Positions 1 through 5,876 of a stretch of 13,371 nucleotides of DNA are shown piece after piece. The DNA is from JAENVT01 sp043758005 (lineage in GTDB: Bacteria; Actinomycetota; Acidimicrobiia; Acidimicrobiales; Ilumatobacteraceae), in assembly GCA_043758005.1 (NCBI GenBank), contig JAYVOI010000086.1:1-13371 (forward strand), in the 5' to 3' direction. The notes beneath the pieces are model-generated. The model was not told the origin of the DNA. It did no database searches and saw nothing but the letters and a program-made list of their open reading frames with translations. Made by a program: the position numbers and the translations under genes. Every line of letters begins with the position of its first letter. Position 1 is the stretch's first letter.

Positions 1-67
1 CGAGGTAGCCGTAGACGTGGGGGAGCGCATCGTCGTACAGCTCGAGGAACGCCGACGTGTCGGTCAC
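1..67 (-). CDS. RNA polymerase sigma-70 family (ECF-like) factor, N-terminal fragment
   Basis: Only the first 22 codons are in the window; the gene runs off the left edge. It reads from a GTG at 67 and includes the peptide FLELYDDALPHVYGYL, which resembles the start of sigma region 2 in ECF-type sigma factors (a phenylalanine followed by LY..H...V..YL). Such proteins bind core RNA polymerase and direct it to specific promoters. No other in-frame start lies nearby: the ATG at 78 is out of frame and soon hits a stop. The spacing to a -10-like TACGAT at 77-82 would make the mRNA almost leaderless, which is common in actinobacteria. The gene is divergent from dnaE2 and shares its intergenic region. 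Family assignment rests on a very short peptide, so the exact subfamily is unknown. Confidence 0.6.
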   Translation of the reverse strand, partial: MTDTSAFLELYDDALPHVYGYL

Positions 68-76
68 GATCCGTTC

Positions 77-104
77 ATCGTACGCGACCGCACCTTTCCG
101 TCAC
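77..104 (-). promoter_or_regulatory. Possible promoter of the sigma factor gene
   Basis: On the minus strand GTGACG (99-104) and TACGAT (77-82) are separated by 16 bases and resemble -35 and -10 elements. The -10 lies 9 bases before the GTG start, which would give a nearly leaderless transcript. The match to consensus is partial, so this is a weak call. Confidence 0.3.
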
Positions 105-108
105 CGGG

Positions 109-136
109 TTGAACCATCGAACTAGTGTTCGATAGA
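109..136 (+). promoter_or_regulatory. Possible dnaE2 promoter
   Basis: TTGAAC (109-114) matches the -35 consensus at 4 of 6 positions, and GATAGA (131-136) follows after a 16-base spacer as a weak -10. The LexA box at 116-133 fills the spacer, the classic arrangement for repression by blocking polymerase. Transcription would begin just before the ATG at 149. The -10 is poor, so the exact elements are uncertain. Confidence 0.35.
116..133 (+). promoter_or_regulatory. LexA operator (SOS box) of dnaE2
   Basis: The palindrome ATCGAAC-TAGT-GTTCGAT has two perfect 7-base arms around a 4-base centre. It contains CGAAC-N4-GTTCG, the core of the LexA box of actinobacteria and Bacillus (CGAACRNRYGTTCG); only the first centre base departs from consensus. 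It lies 15 bases upstream of the dnaE2 ATG at 149. dnaE2 is a known LexA target in mycobacteria and many other bacteria, so DNA-damage induction is strongly expected. I saw no second box of this type in the window. Confidence 0.85.
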
Positions 137-148
137 GTCGGGACCCTT

Positions 149-3100
149 ATGGGGTTCAACAACCCGAACATGCCGTGGTGGGAGCTCGAAGCAACGCTCT
201 CCGACCGCCCCCCGGCCGGTCGTGGCAAAGACGGTCGCGCCCCGGGTTCGCCGGCGTGGAACGCGGGCGGCGACGGCCCGGCATGGAGCCGCAAGCGCCA
301 GCCCTACCAGGCGCCCGAGCTCGACCAGACCCGTCCGTTGATGCGCCCCGGCCTGCCGGCGGTGCCATATGCCGAGTTGCACTGCCACACCAACTTCTCG
401 TTCCTCGACGGCGCCTCCCACCCCGAGCAGTTGGCAGAGGAAGCCGCTCGGCTGGGGCTCGAGGCGCTGGCGGTGACCGATCACGACGGTCTCTACGGTG
501 TCGTTCGCTTTGCCGAGGCGGCCAGGGCCGTGGGGTTGCCGACGGTGTTCGGGGCCGAGATCACCCTCGGCACAGCCACGACTCGTCAGGCGCTCGACGA
601 AGACGAGACGCAGCGCCAGATCGCCACCGGCCTGGTGCCCGATCACCATGCCCCCGACCCGCACGGGGATCACCTGCTCGTGCTGGCCGATGGCCCGGTG
701 GGCTACGCGCGCCTGGCGCGTGCGTTGAGCCTCGGTCATCTGGCCGGCGAGAAGAGCGCGCCACGGTTCAGCCTGCTCGACATCGCCGACTCGATGGCCG
801 GCCACGGTTGGGTGTTGACCGGCTGCCGAAAGGGGGCGGTGCCGTCGGCGCTGGTCGATCACGGCCCGGCCGCAGCGGCCAAGCAACTGCAGCGGCTCAT
901 CGAGCTGTTCGGTCGCGACCGGGTGGTGGTCGAACTGTGGGATCACGGCGATCCGCTCGACTCGGCGCGCAACGATGCCCTGGCCGAGCTGGCGGCCCGT
1001 CACGACCTGGCCTGCGTGGCCACCAACAACGTGCACTACGCCACGCCGTCGCAGCGCCGGCTGGCAACGGCGATCGCCGCGGTGCGGGCCAGACGAAGCC
1101 TCGACGAGCTCGACCCGTGGCTGCCCGCATCGACCGGCGCCCACCTGCGCAGTGGCGCCGAGCAGGCCCGCCGGTTCCTGCGCTACCCCGGAGTCGTCGA
1201 GGCTGCTGCCGACATCGGTCGGGCCGCGGCGTTCGATCTGGCATTGGTGGCGCCGAACCTGCCGCCGTTCCCGTGCCCGCCGGGCCCCGACGGCGCACTG
1301 CTCAGCGAGATGCAGTACCTCCGCCACCTCGTCGAACAGGGTGGTCGCCGTCGGTATGGCGAGCGACCCGCTGCACACGAAGACCTGTCGTTGCGCGCCA
1401 GGGCGTGGAGCACCATCGATCACGAGCTCGACGTCATCGAACACCTCGGGTTCGCCGGGTACTTCCTGGTGGTGTGGGATCTCGTCGAGTTCTGCAACCG
1501 GGCCGACATCTTCTGCCAGGGTCGCGGCAGTGCAGCCAACAGCGCGGCGTGTTACGCGCTCGGCATCACCAAGGCCGACGCCGTGTCGTTGGGGCTGTTG
1601 TTCGAACGGTTCCTGTCGACCGAGCGCGATGGCCCTCCCGACATCGACATCGACATCGAAAGTGACCGGCGCGAAGAGGTGATCCAGTACGTGTATCAGC
1701 GCTACGGACGTCACCACACCGCCCAGGTCGCCAACGTCATCACCTATCGGGCGCGTTCGGCGGTGCGCGACATGGCCAAGGCACTCGGCTACGCGCCCGG
1801 CCAGCAAGATGCGTGGAGCAAGCAGATCGATGCGTGGGGCAACGTGCCGACGACTGCCGACCAACCCGATCACGGCATCCCGCCGGCAGTGCTGGAGCTG
1901 GCGACCGAGATCGAGGATGCACCGCGGCATCTCGGCATCCACTCCGGTGGCATGGTGATCTGCGATCGCCCCGTGATCGAGGTCTGCCCGGTCGAGTGGG
2001 GTCGGATGGACAAACGCAGTGTGTTGCAGTGGGACAAGGACGACTGTGCTGCAGCCGGATTGGTCAAGTTCGACCTGTTGGGCCTCGGCATGCTCAGCGC
2101 GCTGCACTATGCCGTCGATCTCATTCGCGAGCACCGTGGCTACGAGGTCGATCTGGCCACCATCCCGCAAGAGGACGATGTCTACGCGATGTTGTGCCGA
2201 GCCGACACCGTCGGCGTGTTCCAGATCGAATCGCGCGCCCAGATGGCCACACTGCCGCGGCTGAAGCCCCGCCGCTTCTACGACCTCGTGGTGGAGGTCG
2301 CGCTGATCCGCCCCGGGCCGATCCAGGGAGGATCCGTGCATCCCTACATCCGCCGGCGCAACGGTCAAGAGCCCATCACCTACCTGCACCCGTTGCTCGA
2401 GAATTCACTCGGCAAGACGCTCGGCGTCCCGCTGTTCCAAGAGCAGTTGATGCAGATGGCCATCGACGTGGCCGGCTTCACACCCGCCGAAGCCGATCAG
2501 TTGCGACAAGCCATGGGGTCCAAGCGCAGCAGGGCACGCATGGAGAAGTTGAAGGTCCGGTTGTACGAAGGCATGGCCGAACGGAACATCACCGGTGATG
2601 TCGCCGACGAGATCTTCACCAAGATGGCCGCCTTTGCCAACTACGGCTTCCCCGAGTCGCACAGCGTCAGCTTCTCGTACCTCGTCTACGCCTCGGCGTG
2701 GATCAAGTTCCACGAACCCGCTGCATTCTGCGCGGCGTTGCTCAACGCTCAGCCGATGGGGTTCTGGAGCCCGCACTCGCTGGCACAGGACGCAACGCGC
2801 CACGGCGTGGTCGTGCGCTCACCTGACCTCAACGCGTCCCGCGCCGCCGCAACGCTCGAGCCATGTGCCGAGTCCGTCGGCGATGTGGCCGTGCGGTTGG
2901 GGATCGGTTCGGTCCGTGGCGTCGGCAGCGATCTGGCGGTGGAGATCGACGCCGGCCGGCCGTATGAATCACTCGAAGACCTCGCACGTCGCGTGCCGTC
3001 GTTGCAATTGCAACAACTCGAGGCCATGGCGACTGCCGGGATGTTCGAGCAGTGCTTCGCGCTGGAGCGTCGTGAGGCATTGTGGGCCGTGGGCGGGGCC

Positions 3101-3580
3101 GTGCAGTCGCGGTCGGATCGTCTGGAGGGCATCATCACCGGGCAACGATCACCGCGGTTGCCGGGCATGGACCCGATGGAGACCGTCGTCGCCGATCTGT
3201 GGGCCACCGGGGTCGCGCCGCACGGCCACCCGACCCAGTTCTTGCGCGACGAGTTGCGCAAGCGTGGCGTCGTCACGGCACGGGGCCTGTGGGACTGCGA
3301 ACCGAAGGCCAAGGTGCTGGTCGCCGGGATCGTCACCCATCGCCAACGGCCGATGACGGCACAAGGGGTCACCTTCATGAACCTCGAGGACGAGACCGGG
3401 CTGATCAACGTCGTCGTGTCGAAGGGGTGTTGGGCCCGCTATCGCACCATCGCCCGCAGTGCGCCGGCGTTGTTGATCCGCGGTCGGCTGGAGCGCGCCG
3501 AGGGGGTGATCAACATCGTCGCCGACGAACTGACATTGCTGCCCGTGCCGGCTTCGACGGCCAGTCGCGACTTCCGCTGA
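149..3580 (+). CDS. dnaE2: Error-prone DNA polymerase III alpha subunit DnaE2
   Basis: This is a C-family DNA polymerase that performs translesion synthesis and drives damage-induced mutagenesis, normally with ImuA/ImuA' and ImuB and the sliding clamp. The product is 1143 residues, slightly longer than typical DnaE2. A PHP domain begins at YAELHCHTNFSFLDGAS (from residue 74) and includes TDHDG (110-114). The polymerase core has PDIDIDIE (497-504), carrying the catalytic aspartates, followed by SDRREEVIQYVY. The C-terminal part has a helix-hairpin-helix region (about 930-960) and an OB-fold region (about 1055-1100, VTFMNLEDETGLINVVV). The start MGFNN is typical of DnaE2. A GTG at 125 could add eight residues but lies inside the LexA box, so the ATG is preferred. 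imuA and imuB are not adjacent. The gene is intact and probably single-gene SOS-regulated. Confidence 0.95.
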   Translation: MGFNNPNMPWWELEATLSDRPPAGRGKDGRAPGSPAWNAGGDGPAWSRKRQPYQAPELDQTRPLMRPGLPAVPYAELHCHTNFSFLDGASHPEQLAEEAARLGLEALAVTDHDGLYGVVRFAEAARAVGLPTVFGAEITLGTATTRQALDEDETQRQIATGLVPDHHAPDPHGDHLLVLADGPVGYARLARALSLGHLAGEKSAPRFSLLDIADSMAGHGWVLTGCRKGAVPSALVDHGPAAAAKQLQRLIELFGRDRVVVELWDHGDPLDSARNDALAELAARHDLACVATNNVHYATPSQRRLATAIAAVRARRSLDELDPWLPASTGAHLRSGAEQARRFLRYPGVVEAAADIGRAAAFDLALVAPNLPPFPCPPGPDGALLSEMQYLRHLVEQGGRRRYGERPAAHEDLSLRARAWSTIDHELDVIEHLGFAGYFLVVWDLVEFCNRADIFCQGRGSAANSAACYALGITKADAVSLGLLFERFLSTERDGPPDIDIDIESDRREEVIQYVYQRYGRHHTAQVANVITYRARSAVRDMAKALGYAPGQQDAWSKQIDAWGNVPTTADQPDHGIPPAVLELATEIEDAPRHLGIHSGGMVICDRPVIEVCPVEWGRMDKRSVLQWDKDDCAAAGLVKFDLLGLGMLSALHYAVDLIREHRGYEVDLATIPQEDDVYAMLCRADTVGVFQIESRAQMATLPRLKPRRFYDLVVEVALIRPGPIQGGSVHPYIRRRNGQEPITYLHPLLENSLGKTLGVPLFQEQLMQMAIDVAGFTPAEADQLRQAMGSKRSRARMEKLKVRLYEGMAERNITGDVADEIFTKMAAFANYGFPESHSVSFSYLVYASAWIKFHEPAAFCAALLNAQPMGFWSPHSLAQDATRHGVVVRSPDLNASRAAATLEPCAESVGDVAVRLGIGSVRGVGSDLAVEIDAGRPYESLEDLARRVPSLQLQQLEAMATAGMFEQCFALERREALWAVGGAVQSRSDRLEGIITGQRSPRLPGMDPMETVVADLWATGVAPHGHPTQFLRDELRKRGVVTARGLWDCEPKAKVLVAGIVTHRQRPMTAQGVTFMNLEDETGLINVVVSKGCWARYRTIARSAPALLIRGRLERAEGVINIVADELTLLPVPASTASRDFR

Positions 3581-3581
3581 T

Positions 3582-3596
3582 CGCAGCGATGCTGCG
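3582..3596 (+). terminator. Small hairpin after dnaE2
   Basis: CGCAGC-GAT-GCTGCG forms a perfect 6-base stem with a 3-base loop, starting two bases after the dnaE2 stop. No T-run follows (TCTACAG), so it is not a canonical intrinsic terminator. It could instead be a weak terminator, an mRNA 3' end stabiliser, or chance. Confidence 0.3.
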
Positions 3597-3611
3597 TCTA
3601 CAGTCGGGTGC

Positions 3612-3618
3612 AAGGAGG
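3612..3618 (+). promoter_or_regulatory. Strong ribosome binding site for the 155-residue protein
   Basis: AAGGAGG lies 6 bases upstream of the ATG at 3625. It is the best Shine-Dalgarno match seen in the window and fixes the start of the downstream gene, although the reading frame stays open far upstream inside dnaE2. Confidence 0.8.
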
Positions 3619-3624
3619 TCGACC

Positions 3625-4092
3625 ATGGACTACGCGTTGCAGAATGCCGCGCCTCAACCGACGCTGCAGCACCTCGTCCGCGATGTCGACGGCAAACGCA
3701 TCCGGGTCGTCGTCTTCAGCGGGGTGGTCGCGGTCGCGCCGGCCGTGCAACGCGGCATCGTGGTGCGCACCACGGCCGAGCAGCCCGGCGCGCCGATCGG
3801 GTTCTACGTGCCCGAGGCGTTCGGCATCATGCTCGACGGCGCCATCGCCGTCGCCGAGGCCACGCTGACCCAGGTCGTGGTCGACGGCCGAACCCAGATG
3901 CGCACGACGTACGGGATCGCCGACATCGCCGTGCGACTCGTCGAATCCGAGCAAACACTGGGCATGGGCTGGCCATACCTCAGCTTCACCTGCCACTCCA
4001 ACGACCTACCGCTGGGCGTGCACTACCGGGTGACGATCCAGCATCCGCTGGTCAGCGACACCCCGCCGCCGGATCAGTCGCGCAGCGCCTGA
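3625..4092 (+). CDS. Conserved-looking protein of unknown function (155 aa)
   Basis: I do not recognise a family. The start ATG is set by the AAGGAGG at 3612-3618; the product begins MDYALQNAAP. The sequence alternates short hydrophobic stretches with charged turns (for example RIRVVVFSGVVAVAP at about 25-39, and FGIMLDGAIAVAEATLTQVVVDG at about 65-87, quoted in part), suggesting a mainly beta soluble protein. It has no convincing signal peptide or membrane helix. A single cysteine lies in FTCHSNDLPLGVHY near the C-terminus. The tail is proline-rich and probably disordered (DTPPPDQSRSA). The gene follows dnaE2 by 44 bases and could be co-transcribed, but its own strong ribosome site and the intervening hairpin do not demand it. 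Its last 19 bases overlap the end of the convergent PEP mutase family gene. Confidence 0.75.
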   Translation: MDYALQNAAPQPTLQHLVRDVDGKRIRVVVFSGVVAVAPAVQRGIVVRTTAEQPGAPIGFYVPEAFGIMLDGAIAVAEATLTQVVVDGRTQMRTTYGIADIAVRLVESEQTLGMGWPYLSFTCHSNDLPLGVHYRVTIQHPLVSDTPPPDQSRSA

Positions 4093-4874
4093 GCAGCGAG
4101 GGTTCGCGACAGGAACGGCTCGGTCGTGTTGACCACGCCGTCGTCGCGCAGTCGCTCGGCCGCGGCGACCATCGCGCCCATGGCGATCCGAGCCAGCAGG
4201 CCACCGGTCGAGATGCGGCGAACGCCGGCCTCGCCCAACTGGGCGACGCTCGGCCCACCGGGCAGGATCAACACGTTCACCGGCACGCCGACCTCGTTGA
4301 CGACCCTGGCGATCTGACCGAGGTCGGCCAGTCCCGGCGCATAGACGACCTCTGCCCCGACACCGACATAGGCCTGCAGCCTGGCGATGGTGTCGTCGAG
4401 GTCGGTGATGCCGTGCAGATGGTTCTCGCAACGCGCGGTGAGGACGATGCCGGTGGTCGCCGCGCCGGCGGCAGCGGCAGCGACCCGCTGGACCGCAGTC
4501 TCGATCGGGTCGATCGAGTTGGCCACCGGGTTCCAATCCTCGATCGAGCAGCCGGCGACGCCGGCATCCGCCAACGACTCGACGGTCTCGGTGACACCGG
4601 GCAGATCGTCGGCGTAGCAGCGCTCCGAGTCAACATTGAGCGGCAGATCCGTGGCCGCGGCAAGAGGGCGGATGTGATCGAGCACTTCGTCGCGATCGAC
4701 CGTCATGTCGAGGCGACCGAGGGTCATCGCCAAGCCCGAGCTGGTCGATGCCAGCGCAGGGAACCCGAGTGCGGCCAGCAGGCGTGCCGACCCGAGGTCG
4801 TAGGGGTTCGGCATCACGAAGATGCCTTCGGCGTGCAGGGCCCGGAATCGGTCGGTCATCGTCGTCATGGTCAT
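4074..4874 (-). CDS. Isocitrate lyase / PEP mutase family protein
   Basis: The 266-residue product has the length and layout of a TIM-barrel member of the PEP mutase/isocitrate lyase superfamily, whose members make or break C-C or P-C bonds next to a carboxylate with Mg2+. Recognisable segments are the N-terminal PNPYDLGSA (22-30), STSSG near 43-47 (substrate loop region), VDSERCYADD (81-90), SIEDW (110-114), TARCENHLHG (146-155) and the late LPGGPSV / ISTGG strands (204-225). The canonical DxDxGYG metal-binding signature is replaced by VDSERCYAD and EDQ/EDK by EDW, so the reaction cannot be read from motifs; it is not a classical PEP mutase or methylisocitrate lyase. The ATG overlaps the stop of the upstream PfkB gene (ATGA), implying translational coupling and a shared pathway. 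No targeting signal is visible. Confidence 0.85.
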   Translation of the reverse strand: MTMTTMTDRFRALHAEGIFVMPNPYDLGSARLLAALGFPALASTSSGLAMTLGRLDMTVDRDEVLDHIRPLAAATDLPLNVDSERCYADDLPGVTETVESLADAGVAGCSIEDWNPVANSIDPIETAVQRVAAAAAGAATTGIVLTARCENHLHGITDLDDTIARLQAYVGVGAEVVYAPGLADLGQIARVVNEVGVPVNVLILPGGPSVAQLGEAGVRRISTGGLLARIAMGAMVAAAERLRDDGVVNTTEPFLSRTLAAQALRD

Positions 4875-5809
4875 AGATTGCCAGCCTGGAGCACCCCTCG
4901 CAGCCGGGCGTCAGGCTCCGGGCGCGCGCCGAGATGCTCGATGACCCACGCCGAGATGGTGGTGGCGAACCGGGCCGAGTCGACGGCCGACGTGCCACCC
5001 AGGTACCGCGCCAGGAACGCACCGGCGAACGAGTCGCCGGCGCCGGTTGCGTCGACCAGGTTGTTCGTCGCCGGCGGGACGTGGGTGGCGACACCGTTGT
5101 CGTAGACCAGGGCGCCGTCGGCGTCGAGCTTCAACATGATCAACGCCTGCGGGTACAACTTGGCCAGCGCCGCGGCAATCGCCTCCGCGTCATCGAGACC
5201 GGTCAGCACTTCGCCCTCTTGGTAGTTGGGCAGGAAGATGTCGATGCCGAGATCCTGGGTGGCCGCCAGGAACTGGTTGACGCCCATCTCCTCGATCATC
5301 TGGAACGAGGCCGGATCGAACGACAGCGTCGCCCCACACTCCTGCGCCAGGTGTGCGGCGGCACGTGACGCCGAGCGCGGCGGGTCGACGAAGTACGACC
5401 AGGCCGTCATGTGGAGATGACTGGCCCGTCGCACCGTCTCTTTCGGAAGCTCGGACGACAGCAGGTAGAAGTCGGCGCCGCGGCCAGAGACCATCGAGCG
5501 CTCGCCGGTCTGGTCGACGAACACGGCAACACACCCGGTGAGGTGTTCGTCGGTCTCGACGAGGTGGGCCACGACGTGTTCCCTGGCGAGGTCCTCCTGC
5601 GCCAGTTGGCCCAACCGGTCGCGCCCGACCTTGCCGATGAACTCGGTCTCCAAGCCGCACCGCCGAGCCCACACGGCGACGTTCGCAGCGCTGCCACCGG
5701 GCGTCAACATCACCTCGCCGAAGGTGTCGCCACCGGTCAGCAGTTCGCTGTTCGTGCGGATCAACACGTCCCAGGCGAAGTCGCCGATGACGCACAGCGG
5801 GGCCGACAT
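4871..5809 (-). CDS. PfkB (ribokinase) family carbohydrate or nucleoside kinase
   Basis: The product is an ATP-dependent kinase of the ribokinase fold, about 312 residues as is usual for the family. Numbered from the alternative GTG start at 5818 (three residues longer), the visible motifs are CVIGDFAWDVLI (9-20), the first PfkB signature GGSAANVAVW (41-50), the metal/phosphate motif NYQE (N198-E201) and the second signature DATGAGDSFAGAF (256-268), whose D262 is the expected catalytic base. All key residues are intact. The substrate cannot be assigned: sugars, sugar acids, adenosine-like nucleosides and pseudouridine are all used in this family. I prefer the ATG at 5809 to the GTG at 5818; neither has a strong ribosome site. 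The gene overlaps the following PEP mutase family gene by four bases, and 57 bases separate it from the S41 peptidase gene. Confidence 0.9.
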   Translation of the reverse strand: MSAPLCVIGDFAWDVLIRTNSELLTGGDTFGEVMLTPGGSAANVAVWARRCGLETEFIGKVGRDRLGQLAQEDLAREHVVAHLVETDEHLTGCVAVFVDQTGERSMVSGRGADFYLLSSELPKETVRRASHLHMTAWSYFVDPPRSASRAAAHLAQECGATLSFDPASFQMIEEMGVNQFLAATQDLGIDIFLPNYQEGEVLTGLDDAEAIAAALAKLYPQALIMLKLDADGALVYDNGVATHVPPATNNLVDATGAGDSFAGAFLARYLGGTSAVDSARFATTISAWVIEHLGARPEPDARLRGVLQAGNL

Positions 5810-5850
5810 CTCGGGCACGGTAGCCGGTGGGCCCCGCCGTTCACCAACGC

Positions 5851-5876
5851 CGTCACGTCAGTTGCGTCACGTCAGT
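5851..5876 (-). repeat. 12-bp direct repeat pair between S41 and pfkB genes
   Basis: CGTCACGTCAGT occurs at 5851-5862 and again at 5865-5876, separated by two bases (14-base period). On the minus strand this reads ACTGACGTGACG-CA-ACTGACGTGACG. The copy nearer the S41 gene contains its stop codon (5867-5869), and the other copy supplies a second in-frame TGA. It lies 41 bases upstream of the preferred pfkB start, so it may be a regulator binding site for the pfkB-PEP mutase unit; a local tandem duplication is the alternative. Confidence 0.5.

Noticed and set aside
1600..1612. TTCGAACGGTTC inside dnaE2 as a second LexA box
   Set aside because: The spacing between CGAAC and GTTC is wrong (overlapping rather than four bases apart) and it lies within coding sequence.
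122..2389. Very long open frame (755 codons) on the minus strand antisense to dnaE2
   Set aside because: It lies opposite a clear, fully conserved polymerase gene. Its composition (many R, H, G, V residues) is what GC-rich third positions give when read backwards, and it shows no family motif.
3599..3604. TACAGT as a -10 element for the 155-residue gene
   Set aside because: No acceptable -35 at 16-18 bases upstream; a single hexamer is too weak to call.
3082..3624. Upstream extension of the 155-residue protein frame into dnaE2
   Set aside because: The extension is arginine-rich low-complexity shadow sequence inside dnaE2. The AAGGAGG at 3612-3618 fixes the start at 3625.
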